A stretch of 64,000 bases of DNA from an uncultured Eubacteriales bacterium (GCA_900548855.1 URMF01000001.1:166345-230344), one strand, 5' to 3'. Positions 8,763 through 17,928 are shown, counted from the first letter of the stretch. Program-made: numbers and translations. The notes: a model not told the origin generated them from the letters alone.

Positions 8763-9515
8763 CTAGTCATTCCGTCTTCCACCACCTAAATACCGCAGAA
8801 CATAATAAAGAATTTGTAATAACGTGGTTACCAGAGCTGCCACATAAGTCATTGCCGCTGCGCTCAACACTTTCTTTGCCCCCTTATAATCTGCCTCCGC
8901 AAACATACCGCTGTCACGAATAACGGATAATGCTCTGCCTGACGCATCAAATTCTACCGGCAGCGTCACAAGCTGGAACACTGCAACCAAAGAAAAGAGT
9001 ATAATTCCAAAAAATACCAGGCTTAAACCAAATTTATTTCCGGAAAACAGACAGCCGATCAAAATCAGAATCGGACCAAAACTGGAGCCAAAATTACACA
9101 CCGGAATAATCGCATTCCGCACCCGGATTGGCGTATATTCCTCCGCATGCTGTACTGCATGCCCGGCTTCATGGCATGCTACTCCTACTGCACCAATGGA
9201 AGAGGAATTATAAACCGATGACGACAACCGGATTACGTTATCCCTTGGATCATAATGGTCTGTCAGATTTCCGTTTACATGCTCAATCCTCACATAGGAA
9301 AGCCCGTTCTGATCCAATACCATTCTGGCAGCCTGCGCCCCTGTCATTCCTCTGGAATTGCTTATTTTATTATATTTGTTAAAGGTATGCTTTACCTTTG
9401 CCTGTGCCCACAGCCCCAGCAGCAATGCCGGCAGCATAAAAACCAGATAGGAGAGGTAACCATAGCCATATCCGTATCCACCATAATAAGCACCCATTGC
9501 CATCATTTCTAACAT
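8763..9515 (-). CDS. Membrane zinc metallopeptidase, YugP-like (neutral zinc metallopeptidase)
   Basis: A 250-aa integral membrane protein. HEAGH at about residues 115-119 is the zincin motif, placed between a GYGYGYGY-rich first membrane helix and several later hydrophobic helices. This fits the Zn_peptidase_2 (B. subtilis YugP) family of membrane-bound peptidases with unassigned substrates. The start at 9515 (MLEMMAMG) has GGAGG 8 bases upstream; a longer frame to 9530 lacks a site because GGAGG lies inside it. It stands alone between an EamA transporter gene and the DUF1002 gene. Confidence 0.85.
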   Translation of the reverse strand: MLEMMAMGAYYGGYGYGYGYLSYLVFMLPALLLGLWAQAKVKHTFNKYNKISNSRGMTGAQAARMVLDQNGLSYVRIEHVNGNLTDHYDPRDNVIRLSSSVYNSSSIGAVGVACHEAGHAVQHAEEYTPIRVRNAIIPVCNFGSSFGPILILIGCLFSGNKFGLSLVFFGIILFSLVAVFQLVTLPVEFDASGRALSVIRDSGMFAEADYKGAKKVLSAAAMTYVAALVTTLLQILYYVLRYLGGGRRND

Positions 9516-9577
9516 AATTTGTACCTCCATTCAATGTACTGATATATACCATAATCAAAACTTGTGTCCATTTTGTG

Positions 9578-10510
9578 TTATCCTTCTTCTATTTTCGGAT
9601 TTATATTGACAATAACGATGCCGGCTGTTACAAGAAGCAGCGCAATAACAACCCTGCCTGTCTCCAGCGCATCGCTCTGCTCCCCTAACAACAGCGCTGA
9701 TAGTATCACACCAAACATCGGGTTCATAAATCCATATACCGCCACCTTCGACACCGGATTATACTTTAACAGCATTCCCCAAATAGAAAACGCTGCCGCT
9801 GAAATAAAGGCAAGATAAAGCAGCATTGCAATTCCTCTGCCGGAAATCACTTGGAACCTTCCCCCGCCGGCAATCCCTGTTACTGTCATAATCAATCCTC
9901 CTGCCATAAACTGATACGATGCCAGTAAAACCGGATTCGACTCCTTTGCATATTTTTTTGTCAATACCGAGGAAAATGCATATGCAACAGTGGAGAAGAA
10001 CACAAAACCCTCTCCGGTAAGACTCATATGCAAATCCATTCCTGCAGAGGCGCTGTTTAAATTAATCAAAACCACTCCCGCAAAACCGATTATGCATCCT
10101 GCCAGCTTCTTGTAGGTCAGCTGTTCCATATGAAAAATAAAGCTTGATATCAGAATCGCCACAAATACATTTGCAGCTTCAATAATGGATGCCTTGACAC
10201 CAGTGGTTCTCGCCAGACCCAGATAAAAGAAAAAATATTGCAATACAGTCTGGAAAAAACAAAGCTTCATAATCCGTGGAGCTTCCCACTTTGCAGGCAC
10301 CAGCCATTTTCTCCGTGCAATGCTTCCAATTATCAGCGCCAGTATTCCCGCCAGCATAAACCGTATCCCTGCAAAGACAATCTGGGTAAAGGTATCAGAG
10401 GAATCAATGCCAAACAACCGGTATCCAAGCTTTACACAGGGAAAAGCACTTCCCCACAGAATACAGCATACCATAGCCAGAATAAAAACAACCACTCCTC
10501 GGCACATCAT
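9578..10510 (-). CDS. EamA/DMT family transporter
   Basis: About 310 residues in ten hydrophobic helices arranged as two EamA repeats (first near GSAFPCVKLGYRLFG, second near VAYAFSSVLTKKYAKES). Drug/metabolite transporters of this kind export amino acids, nucleosides or other small metabolites; the substrate cannot be read. The preferred start is the ATG at 10510 with GGAAGGGAG just before it; the open frame continues 20 codons to 10570 without a binding site, and those residues are polar and would precede the first membrane helix. No functional link to its neighbours is evident. Confidence 0.85.
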   Translation of the reverse strand: MMCRGVVVFILAMVCCILWGSAFPCVKLGYRLFGIDSSDTFTQIVFAGIRFMLAGILALIIGSIARRKWLVPAKWEAPRIMKLCFFQTVLQYFFFYLGLARTTGVKASIIEAANVFVAILISSFIFHMEQLTYKKLAGCIIGFAGVVLINLNSASAGMDLHMSLTGEGFVFFSTVAYAFSSVLTKKYAKESNPVLLASYQFMAGGLIMTVTGIAGGGRFQVISGRGIAMLLYLAFISAAAFSIWGMLLKYNPVSKVAVYGFMNPMFGVILSALLLGEQSDALETGRVVIALLLVTAGIVIVNINPKIEEG

Positions 10511-10627
10511 ATGCTCCCTTCCTGTTTTCTCTGGCAAACCTTTTTGTGATAATATGTTTCCCATCTTCATTTTATATTACTCCAAATATATCATTTTCTC
10601 TCTGGCAGATTTCTTACCTATGAGAGT

Positions 10628-12112
10628 CTAGGATTTACGTATCCGGCTTACACAATCCTTCCAGCCGGCATACAGCCTGTTCCTTTTTTCCTCTGTAAAT
10701 GCTGGTACAAACACCTTGTCCCTCATCCAGTTTTCCTTTATTTCCTCTGTATCTTTATAATATCCTACCGCCAGCCCCGCCAGATAAGCTGCACCAAGGG
10801 CAGTTGTCTCTGCCACCCTTGGGCGTATAATCTCTCCGTGTAAAATGTCGGCCTGGAACTGCAAAAGAAAATCATTGGCACTGGCTCCTCCATCCACCCG
10901 CAGGGAAGTAACCGGAAGCCCGGAATCCTCCTCCATTGCACGAATCACATCCAAGGATTGGTAGGCCAGCGACTCTAATGCTGCCCGGACAAAATGCGCC
11001 CGGCTGCACCCCCGGGATAACCCAAACACTGCCCCCCTGGCATAAGCATCCCAGTAAGGTGCTCCCAAACCTGTAAATGCAGGCACTACATAAACGCCAT
11101 TGCTGTCCGGCACAGAATTTGCCAGTTTCTCCGTCTCGGCAGCAGAATCAATCATTTTCATCTCATCCCGCAGCCATTTAATGGCAGCACCTGCCACAAA
11201 CACGCTACCCTCTAAGGCATACTGTACTTTTCCATTTCTTCCGACAGCTATGGTAGTGAGCAATCCATGCTCTGAGCTTACTGCCTTTTCTCCTGTATTC
11301 ATCAAAAGAAAACAACCTGTTCCGTACGTATTTTTACTCTTTCCTGCCTCAAAGCAGCACTGTCCAAACAATGCCGCCTGCTGGTCACCGGCCACACCTG
11401 CAATAGGAATCGGCTGTCCAAGAATAGAAGCCGCAGTTTGTCCGTATATTTCAGAGGAAGCTTTCACCTCTGGCAGCATGCAGACCGGTATATCAAATTT
11501 GCAAAGCAGCTCACCATCCCAACAAAGGTCATGGATGTTATATAACATGGTTCGGGAGGCATTGGTTACATCCGTTGCAAAAATCCTGCCCTTAGTCAGC
11601 TTATATATAAGCCATGTGTCCACCGTTCCAAACAAGAGCTTCCCTTCCTCCGCTTTCTGCCTTGCCCCCTCTACATGATCCAGAATCCATTTCAGCTTCG
11701 TGGCAGAAAAATAGGGGTCCACAATGAGACCGGTTTTTTCTTTTATGACTTTGTCATATCCCTCTGCTTTTAACTGCTCCACATAATCCGCTGTTCTCCT
11801 GCACTGCCATACAATGGCATGATAAACCGGTTCCCCGGTCTCCTTATCCCATACAATGGTAGTTTCTCTCTGATTGGTAATCCCAATAGCCGCAATCGCC
11901 TCTGCCTCCACAGAGCATTTTGCCATCGCTTCTGCCATCACTCCCATCTGGGATGCCCATATTTCATTGGCATCATGCTCTACCCAGCCCGACTGTGGGA
12001 AATACTGGGTAAATTCCTTTTGTGCCATGGAAATGATATTCCCTTTTTTATCAAATATAATACACCGGGAGCTTGTGGTACCCTGATCCAGCGCCATTAA
12101 ATACTTTTTCAT
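10628..12112 (-). CDS. glpK: Glycerol kinase
   Basis: Phosphorylates glycerol to sn-glycerol 3-phosphate with ATP in the cytosol (EC 2.7.1.30). The 494-aa protein has the FGGY kinase signature from start to end: LDQGTTSSR at residues 8-16, VEHDANEIW, TNQRETTIVWD, GDQQAALFGQ, NTYGTGCFLL and VDGGASANDFLLQFQAD. Length is normal. It begins only 3 bases after the stop of a WYL-domain regulator gene, so the regulator probably controls it. No glycerol facilitator or glycerol-3-phosphate dehydrogenase gene is nearby. Confidence 0.96.
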   Translation of the reverse strand: MKKYLMALDQGTTSSRCIIFDKKGNIISMAQKEFTQYFPQSGWVEHDANEIWASQMGVMAEAMAKCSVEAEAIAAIGITNQRETTIVWDKETGEPVYHAIVWQCRRTADYVEQLKAEGYDKVIKEKTGLIVDPYFSATKLKWILDHVEGARQKAEEGKLLFGTVDTWLIYKLTKGRIFATDVTNASRTMLYNIHDLCWDGELLCKFDIPVCMLPEVKASSEIYGQTAASILGQPIPIAGVAGDQQAALFGQCCFEAGKSKNTYGTGCFLLMNTGEKAVSSEHGLLTTIAVGRNGKVQYALEGSVFVAGAAIKWLRDEMKMIDSAAETEKLANSVPDSNGVYVVPAFTGLGAPYWDAYARGAVFGLSRGCSRAHFVRAALESLAYQSLDVIRAMEEDSGLPVTSLRVDGGASANDFLLQFQADILHGEIIRPRVAETTALGAAYLAGLAVGYYKDTEEIKENWMRDKVFVPAFTEEKRNRLYAGWKDCVSRIRKS

Positions 12113-12115
12113 TTC

Positions 12116-13105
12116 TTACACCCCATTTTCATCCATACTCTTCATAAGCTGAAATATCAGTTCCTTATATTCTTCCACCACCCAGACTGGTGCCGTTATT
12201 TTTACCCTGCCGCCAAGTCCGGCAACCCACCCAAAAAACTGGTTACTTACCATCACCTCCGCAGTCACAGTGAAATGTTCATCATCTACCGGATGCATCC
12301 ACACAGCTTTTCCAAAGCGGTCAATCACAACCCCTGCCAGTCCCCGGTCTGCCAGCAGCGTCACAGCTTCCCGCCTCCCTTGAAACATCCCAAAGGTGGA
12401 AACAGAACAAGAGGACAATTTCAATTGTTCAAACAGTTCCCTTCCCATCCTGGGCTTCTCTCTGACCATAATCTGCCGCATTTTATCTACCCGGAAATGC
12501 TTTAACTGTTTTGCCTCCTCATCATAGCCCACCATGTAGTATTTCTCATCCTCCCAAATCATAATCCAAGGTGAAATCACATATTCCTTTCCGTTATGCT
12601 TTATCTGCATTTCCTTTTTCATATTCCAGTTCCAGTACGTAAATGTAATCTGACAGTTTCGCTGTATTCCCTCAAAAACAGCATCCACATTGTAATAGAT
12701 GCTTTCATTCATGGTTTTTGCGCGGTTTTTTATATATATCTGGCGTCTCAACCTGTCACTGTCATGACGGCTTAACAGCTTTCCAAGCTTGGAAATAAGC
12801 TCTTCCGATTTTTTTGCTGTAATAAATTTAGATGCCTGCACTGCATCAGCTAAGAGCTTTAGCTCCGGCAATTCAAACTGTCTGCTGGCAAGATATGCAC
12901 CCTGCCTTGTTCTAACAATATCAAAACCAAACTCCGCCAGTTCCTCGAGATACCGATAAACCGCTTTCCGCTCGCAACCGACACCATACTGTGCCATCCG
13001 TTTTGAAATCCGGGATGCAGACATTGGATGCGCCTCGTCTGTTTCTTCCCACAGCACCTTTATGATATATAATATTCGTACGACACGTTTTTCTTCTCTC
13101 TCCAC
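12116..13105 (-). CDS. WYL-domain transcriptional regulator with N-terminal helix-turn-helix
   Basis: A 329-aa regulator. Residues about 8-75 form a winged helix-turn-helix (RILYIIKVLWEETDE..., SRISKRMAQYGVGCERKAVYRYLEEL), followed by a linker and a WYL domain (IMIWEDEKYYMVGYDEEAKQLKHFRVDKM) that commonly senses a ligand. It is the first gene of a two-gene unit with glpK, 3 bases downstream, which suggests glycerol-linked control; the inducer is not known. The C-terminal part (VTAEVMVSNQFFGWVAGLGGRVKI) fits the usual WYL C-terminal extension. Confidence 0.88.
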   Translation of the reverse strand: MEREEKRVVRILYIIKVLWEETDEAHPMSASRISKRMAQYGVGCERKAVYRYLEELAEFGFDIVRTRQGAYLASRQFELPELKLLADAVQASKFITAKKSEELISKLGKLLSRHDSDRLRRQIYIKNRAKTMNESIYYNVDAVFEGIQRNCQITFTYWNWNMKKEMQIKHNGKEYVISPWIMIWEDEKYYMVGYDEEAKQLKHFRVDKMRQIMVREKPRMGRELFEQLKLSSCSVSTFGMFQGRREAVTLLADRGLAGVVIDRFGKAVWMHPVDDEHFTVTAEVMVSNQFFGWVAGLGGRVKITAPVWVVEEYKELIFQLMKSMDENGV

Positions 13106-13139
13106 AAAACCTCCCTGGATTTTCTATCTATCATATCCT

Positions 13140-13216
13140 CACAGCAGAAATCAAAGACCCTCCCGGCAGTCTCCAAATGTCTGCAAGCAGCCACTTGACT
13201 CGTTGCTCGCAGGAAT
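13140..13216. repeat. Structured intergenic element between the WYL regulator and CDF genes
   Basis: The spacer holds an 11-bp imperfect stem at 13174-13184 / 13187-13197 (arms CAAATGTCTGC and GCAGCCACTTG, two-base loop) followed by CTGCGAGCAACGAG on the minus strand. Related GCGAG-containing stretches occur in the murT-gatD spacer and in the 18.9-kb element. It looks like a degenerate dispersed repeat of the kind seen between Lachnospiraceae genes, but no second full copy is present in the window. Confidence 0.35.
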
Positions 13217-13226
13217 AAATCTCCCA

Positions 13227-14384
13227 CTATATATAACTCTGGTCAATATGTACCACTGCATAATAATTCCCTTCTAAATCCTGTACCAATTCTTCAATCT
13301 TATCCTTAACCTGCCCCGCACTCATTTTTAAATCATAGGGTACCACTGCATCAAATATCAGATTGGTATGGGTATTTCCTGTCACCATACGGAAATCATG
13401 AATTGTCATTCTGTCATCAATTAGTTTTACCTGTCCGGCTACCAAATTCTTCATTCTGGCAACCTCCTCATTATCCATCTCAATGGGGTCCATATGAATC
13501 ACTGCTTCGCAAACCAGCTTTTCATTTAACTCCCGCTCAATCCGGTCAATTAAATCATGTATCTCAAAAATATCATGGTCTCCCGGAACCTCTGCATGCA
13601 GCGAAATCATGCGCCTTCCCGGACCGTAATCATGCACTACCAGGTCATGGATTCCCTGAATCAGCTCATGTGACATCACAATCTGTTCAATCTGTTCTAC
13701 AAATTCCTTATCTGGAGCCAATCCCATGAGCGGGTCAAGGGTTTCCTTCGCTGCACGAATCCCTGCATACAAAATAAACACTGCTACCAGCACACCGCAC
13801 ACTCCATCAATATTTATACCTGCAAACCGCATAACAAGCATGGCAAGCAGCACAACTGTTGTGGCAACCGAATCGGACAGCGAATCAATTGCTGTCGCCT
13901 CCATGGCGGCAGAACCAATTTTTTTGCCTACAGAGTGGTTATAAAATGCCATATAAACCTTTACTGCAATGGAAAACAGTAAAATCACCACGGTCAGTGT
14001 ACTGGTATCCACCGGCTCCGGATGGATAATTTTGTCCACAGAGCTTCTAAGCAGTTCAAATCCCATCAATAAAATCGCAATTGATACCACAAATCCCGAA
14101 ATATACTCAAACCGTCCATGTCCAAAAGGATGATCCGGATCCGGCTTCTTTCCCGCAAAAAGAAAGCCCGCCAAAGTAACGAAGGAAGAACCGGCGTCTG
14201 ACAGATTATTAAATGCATCTGCCGTAATTGCAACGGAACCACTGATAATTCCTGCAAAATATTTTCCTGCAAATAAAAATACATTTAACAAAATTCCCAC
14301 GATACTGCAAAGGGTTCCATATGCCTTACGCTTAGCAGACCCTTCCTTCCCTTTTATAAATATGCCAGATAATATTGTTATCAT
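13227..14384 (-). CDS. Cation diffusion facilitator (CDF) family transporter
   Basis: A 385-aa metal/proton exchanger. Six N-terminal membrane helices carry the CDF signature: DAFNNLSDAGSS in helix 2, HPFGHGRFEY in the loop, and AIDSLSDSVATT in helix 5, giving the paired Asp/His metal sites of Zn2+/Mn2+/Fe2+ exporters. The C-terminal half is a longer than usual cytosolic domain with two ferredoxin-like repeats (ISLHAEVPGDHDIFEIHDLIDRI and LIFDAVVPYDLKMSAGQV). The specific metal is not readable. It appears to be transcribed alone. Confidence 0.92.
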   Translation of the reverse strand: MITILSGIFIKGKEGSAKRKAYGTLCSIVGILLNVFLFAGKYFAGIISGSVAITADAFNNLSDAGSSFVTLAGFLFAGKKPDPDHPFGHGRFEYISGFVVSIAILLMGFELLRSSVDKIIHPEPVDTSTLTVVILLFSIAVKVYMAFYNHSVGKKIGSAAMEATAIDSLSDSVATTVVLLAMLVMRFAGINIDGVCGVLVAVFILYAGIRAAKETLDPLMGLAPDKEFVEQIEQIVMSHELIQGIHDLVVHDYGPGRRMISLHAEVPGDHDIFEIHDLIDRIERELNEKLVCEAVIHMDPIEMDNEEVARMKNLVAGQVKLIDDRMTIHDFRMVTGNTHTNLIFDAVVPYDLKMSAGQVKDKIEELVQDLEGNYYAVVHIDQSYI

Positions 14385-14453
14385 TTTATCATCCCTTCCC
14401 CATTTTATATAGAAGTTCTACTCTTATCTTATGCCACTGACAGGAAAAAGCTG

Positions 14454-15194
14454 CTAACATCCCAGCTGACTTTTACTATCATTCAGTGCCGCATCCTCCA
14501 TCACATGCTCCAGCTCCGGAATCTTTTCACCGTATTTGCGCATGTAGGCAATCTCCAACAGCTCATCTGCAATTCTTGCATTTTTTGGCAATAACGGTCC
14601 GTGGGAATAGGTTGCAAAAACATTCTTATAGCGCGCTCCCTCTGTTCCGTCCTCTCCGTTGTTGCCATAGCCTTTGATAATCTTCCCCATAGGCTTTACC
14701 CCATCCCCCAGCCAGGTTTGCCCATTATGATTTTCAAACCCGACAATCGGAAATGTCTCCCCGTTGTCTCTGGCATATTCATAGACAAAATTGCCAATCA
14801 TACGCTTATCTGAGGCTGTGGTGTATACATCGATTCCTCCAAGAAAATCTACCCTTGTACCATCTGCTGCCTCATAATACCTTCCCAGCATCTGGTAGCC
14901 GCCGCAAATACCCAGTATAACCGTTCCCTTTTCAATCTCATTTTTCAGCCATTCCGCCTTATAAGTAAATAAATCCTTTACCAAAAGCTCCTGCTCAAAA
15001 TCCTGCCCACCGCCGATAAAGATTATGTCATATTGTTCATCCGGATTTACTTCACCAAAGGATAATCTTGTCACCTCTGAATCAATTCCACGCCATGCCA
15101 GCCGCTTTTCCATGGTCCGGATGTTACCATTATCTCCATAAAGGTTTAATATATCATAGTATAAATGACAAATGTGTAAGCTTGTATTACCCAT
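14454..15194 (-). CDS. gatD: Lipid II isoglutaminyl synthase, glutaminase subunit GatD
   Basis: The 246-aa type 1 glutamine amidotransferase that hydrolyses glutamine and delivers ammonia to MurT, converting the D-glutamate of lipid II to D-isoglutamine. The nucleophile elbow GICGGYQMLG has Cys97, and YSHGP carries the catalytic His198. Start chosen at 15194 (MGNTSLHICHLYYD) with AAAGGAGAG 6 bases upstream; a frame extending to 15248 adds a basic leader without a site. The gene lies 173 bases downstream of murT with a long hairpin in the spacer, which may adjust the ratio of the two subunits. Confidence 0.93.
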   Translation of the reverse strand: MGNTSLHICHLYYDILNLYGDNGNIRTMEKRLAWRGIDSEVTRLSFGEVNPDEQYDIIFIGGGQDFEQELLVKDLFTYKAEWLKNEIEKGTVILGICGGYQMLGRYYEAADGTRVDFLGGIDVYTTASDKRMIGNFVYEYARDNGETFPIVGFENHNGQTWLGDGVKPMGKIIKGYGNNGEDGTEGARYKNVFATYSHGPLLPKNARIADELLEIAYMRKYGEKIPELEHVMEDAALNDSKSQLGC

Positions 15195-15295
15195 TTTTCT
15201 CTCCTTTTTATATTTTAGTCTGGTCGCGTACCTTCTCACTAATTTCACTACCGTTCAATAAGTGTTCAGGCATCGGTCGCGGGCTTTCGCCCTAT

Positions 15296-15360
15296 GTCAG
15301 GAAAAATAGACAGACTGCCTTTTGTGCAAGCACAACGTCAGCCTGTCTATTTTCCCTGAC
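15296..15360 (-). repeat. Long hairpin in the murT-gatD spacer
   Basis: Arms at 15296-15317 and 15339-15360 are 22 bases long. In DNA they show two mismatches, but in the minus-strand (coding) RNA both become G-U pairs, so the stem is fully paired only in the murT-gatD transcript. A second small hairpin, GGGC-GAAA-GCCC, lies at 15280-15291. There is no long U-run directly after the large stem, so it is more likely an RNA processing, stability or attenuation element than a simple terminator. Confidence 0.6.
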
Positions 15361-15367
15361 GCACTGC

Positions 15368-16750
15368 TCATTGCTCTCGCGAATATTTCTTAAGGGGGAC
15401 AAATTCGCTCAGCTTGTCCCGGAATTCCAACATACAAGTATAGGAAAGCACCAGAAATGTCTGCTCACCGGACTGCTCTAACTGTGTAATCAAAGTCTTA
15501 TAATCCTTTTCCACACTGAACTTATCCGTATCAAAATCCGCATATTTTAAACGAAGCTGCATATCATAAGCACGCTTTCCGGTAAAATAGAAATGCTTCG
15601 CCCCCGCTGCCGCTTCGGTCAGACGTTCAAATTCCACATCATAAATCCATGAGATGTCCTTGCCGTCTGCATAGTTATCATTGAGACCAAACACAATATT
15701 CCCTGCTGGCTGCTGCTGAATCAGAAACTGCAGCACCTCGTTAAAACCTGCCGGATTCTTTACCAGAACCATATTCAGGGAGCTGTTTCCCAGCTGTACC
15801 TGCTCCATCCGTCCAAAATGAGTGGTCAGGCTTCCAAGCACAGAAGCAATCTTATCCTCCGGCAGTCCAATCAAATGTGCCACAGCAGTGGCTGCCAGTG
15901 CATTATACAGATTATAGCCGCCTGGCAGCATAACCTCTGCCTGCAGCTTCTTTCCGAAAACCTCCATCTCAACTACTTCTGAGCCATCTCTCCACTCGCA
16001 TACCCTTGTCAGCGCCACATCCGGTGTCTGCCGTTTATAACCACATTTTTCACAGTAAAAACCGCCCAGGTGGCCAAAGGTATGGTAATGATATTGATAT
16101 TTGGTCTTGCAGTGAATACAGTAAACCGCATCCGAAATATCAGAAGAGGTTCCTTCATACAAAGGACCGTTCACGCCAAAATAATAGATTCCACTATTCG
16201 ATAAATCCTTTAAAGAAGTGGTCAGGGAACAGTCTGCATTCAGTACCAGCTTCACATCAGGCAGCTGCTCCAGCCCTGCACGAATCTTATTAACGGTGGT
16301 CAGCACCTCACCATACCGGTCTAACTGGTCCCGGAATACATTGGTCACAACTGCCGTCACATCCAAATCTCCAAAATGCTCTACTATGGATTTGAGAGCG
16401 GCTTCGTCACACTCCAGCAGGGCATAGTCGGTCTTTCCCCTGCCGCCAAGAGTGGCAGCTCCAACAAAAGCAGACACAATCCCTCCTAACAGGTTCGCTC
16501 CCGCATCATTGCAAAACACCGTATTGCCGTTGGCTTCAATCATATCCCTTATCACATGGCAGGTGGTTGTCTTACCGTTCGTTCCTGTCACACAGATAAT
16601 CTTCATGTCTTTCGCCAGATGTCCCAAAATATCCGGACAGATTTTCAAAACCACCTTTCCCGGCAATGAAGTCCCACCACTCCCTGCTAATTTTAAAATC
16701 TTTGTTGTAAACTTGCCAGCCCACACTGCTGCAGTTGCTCTAACACTCAT
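15368..16750 (-). CDS. murT: Lipid II isoglutaminyl synthase, ligase subunit MurT
   Basis: A Mur-ligase-like enzyme that activates the alpha-carboxylate of D-Glu in lipid II with ATP for amidation with GatD. The 460-aa protein shows the P-loop GTNGKTT at residues 56-62 and a four-cysteine zinc ribbon (Cys211, Cys214, Cys233, Cys236) that distinguishes MurT from other Mur ligases. A C-terminal NDNYADGKDISWIYD region carries the conserved aspartate of the DUF1727 domain. ATG at 16750 has AAGGAG 6 bases upstream; an earlier in-frame ATG at 16774 has none. It is transcribed from a well-formed promoter at 16844-16872. Confidence 0.95.
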   Translation of the reverse strand: MSVRATAAVWAGKFTTKILKLAGSGGTSLPGKVVLKICPDILGHLAKDMKIICVTGTNGKTTTCHVIRDMIEANGNTVFCNDAGANLLGGIVSAFVGAATLGGRGKTDYALLECDEAALKSIVEHFGDLDVTAVVTNVFRDQLDRYGEVLTTVNKIRAGLEQLPDVKLVLNADCSLTTSLKDLSNSGIYYFGVNGPLYEGTSSDISDAVYCIHCKTKYQYHYHTFGHLGGFYCEKCGYKRQTPDVALTRVCEWRDGSEVVEMEVFGKKLQAEVMLPGGYNLYNALAATAVAHLIGLPEDKIASVLGSLTTHFGRMEQVQLGNSSLNMVLVKNPAGFNEVLQFLIQQQPAGNIVFGLNDNYADGKDISWIYDVEFERLTEAAAGAKHFYFTGKRAYDMQLRLKYADFDTDKFSVEKDYKTLITQLEQSGEQTFLVLSYTCMLEFRDKLSEFVPLKKYSREQ

Positions 16751-16843
16751 GTTGTTCTCCTTATCCACTGCCATTCGTCAAAAAATATTCCTGACATGCT
16801 GCATATCCTCTATTGCACTTTGCAAGAAAGTAAAATTGTTTTT

Positions 16844-16872
16844 ATTATATTCTACTTTATCCATATTTTCAA
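16844..16872 (-). promoter_or_regulatory. Sigma-A promoter for murT-gatD
   Basis: On the minus strand: TTGAAA, 17-base spacer, TATAAT. It lies about 95 bases upstream of the murT start and downstream of the tandem hairpins. Confidence 0.7.
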
Positions 16873-16921
16873 TATATAATCGTTCAAATAATAATTGTTT
16901 TATGAACAATCCTAAATAAAC

Positions 16922-16991
16922 TCAAAAATGGTTCACTGAACCATTTTCTCATATGCTTGGCAACTCAAAAAAGGTCCACTGGACCTTTTTC
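16922..16991. repeat. Tandem duplicated perfect palindromes
   Basis: Two copies of a unit of about 43 bases, each with a perfect 11+1+11 palindrome: 16925-16947 (arms AAAATGGTTCA / TGAACCATTTT) and 16968-16990 (arms AAAAAGGTCCA / TGGACCTTTTT). Each is followed by TCTCATAT and a similar CTTG-containing tail. The arms differ at two places and both differences are compensated on the opposite arm. They may act as bidirectional terminators between the epimerase gene and murT, or as a protein-binding site. Confidence 0.65.
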
Positions 16992-17010
16992 TCATATACT
17001 TGCAACAAAA

Positions 17011-17041
17011 AGCTATTCCCTATCAACAATAGAGAATAGCT
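17011..17041 (-). terminator. Terminator after the aldose-epimerase-like gene
   Basis: Stem AGCTATTC / GAATAGCT extended by CTAT / ATAG across one mismatch. On the minus strand it is followed by TTTTTG. It sits 12 bases after the stop codon at 17053. Confidence 0.75.
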
Positions 17042-17052
17042 CTTTTATCTGG

Positions 17053-17928
17053 TTATACGACCTGTATCTCAAATGCTGCTTCAAAATTCGCATGGGGTTC
17101 AAGGCTGTTACCATACTCTCTCTCTTCCAATGTCCCTGTGAACGTCTCACTGTCACACCGTCCATACCACGGCTCAATACAGACAAACGGCGCATTTTTC
17201 TTTGCCGGGGACCATAGTCCAAATAACGGCGCATCAAAAGTTACCGTAAGATATGGTTTCCCATCCGGCTTACAGAGAGAAATCCTATGCGCCTGACCAC
17301 CTTCCACCACCAGGGCATCTTCATCAAATAGTCCCTCTGTTATCTGCATTTTTCCCCCGTTCGTTGCGAGAATATTATCCTGCTTATACACCAATCCGTT
17401 TTCACTAAGCTTGGAATAGAACAAATTTTTATCGGAGTCAAATTCAATATAATAGTCTGTCTGCCTGCCCTCACCGTCCAAAGGACACATAAATGCCGGA
17501 TGTCCGCCAATGGAAAAGTACATCTGCTTTTCATCCTCATTTATCACCTTCCAGATAACCTTTACCGTATTATCCGTTAACACATATCCGATTTCCAGTG
17601 TAAATGCAAAGGGATATTTTTCATAGGTTGTATCATCAGAGTTTAGAGAAAACCAAGCCTGCCTTCCATCATTGGACACAAGGGAGAATTCCATATCCCT
17701 GGCAAATCCATGCTGTCCCATGGCATATGCTTTATCTCCATATAAAAATTCCTTGTTCTTCAAGCTGCCCACAAAGGGAAATAGAACCGGAGCGCTCCGC
17801 TTCCAAAATCTCTCATCTGCGTTCCACATATATTCCACTCCGGTTTCTTTTTTCACTATACTGCAAAGCTCTGCTCCAAAGTGGTTAATGGTTACTTTCA
17901 ATTTGTCATTTTCCAATACTGCCTGCAT
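17053..17928 (-). CDS. Aldose 1-epimerase family protein (LacX-like)
   Basis: A 291-aa cytosolic beta-sandwich protein of the galactose mutarotase superfamily. Recognisable stretches are HFGAELCSIVKKETGVEYMW near the N-terminus, APVLFPFVGSL, GQHGFARDMEF with the conserved histidine, and SIGGHPAFMCPL with the second histidine. These match the LacX/YihR-like group rather than classical GalM; a sugar-phosphate or other hexose derivative is a possible substrate. A CAGGAGGGAG site precedes the start at 17928. It ends at a terminator and three further palindromes, so it is transcribed separately from murT. No sugar operon surrounds it. Confidence 0.85.
   Translation of the reverse strand: MQAVLENDKLKVTINHFGAELCSIVKKETGVEYMWNADERFWKRSAPVLFPFVGSLKNKEFLYGDKAYAMGQHGFARDMEFSLVSNDGRQAWFSLNSDDTTYEKYPFAFTLEIGYVLTDNTVKVIWKVINEDEKQMYFSIGGHPAFMCPLDGEGRQTDYYIEFDSDKNLFYSKLSENGLVYKQDNILATNGGKMQITEGLFDEDALVVEGGQAHRISLCKPDGKPYLTVTFDAPLFGLWSPAKKNAPFVCIEPWYGRCDSETFTGTLEEREYGNSLEPHANFEAAFEIQVV

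Noticed and set aside
11100..11678. A 192-codon plus-strand open frame
   Set aside because: Lies fully antisense to glpK, which is unambiguous.
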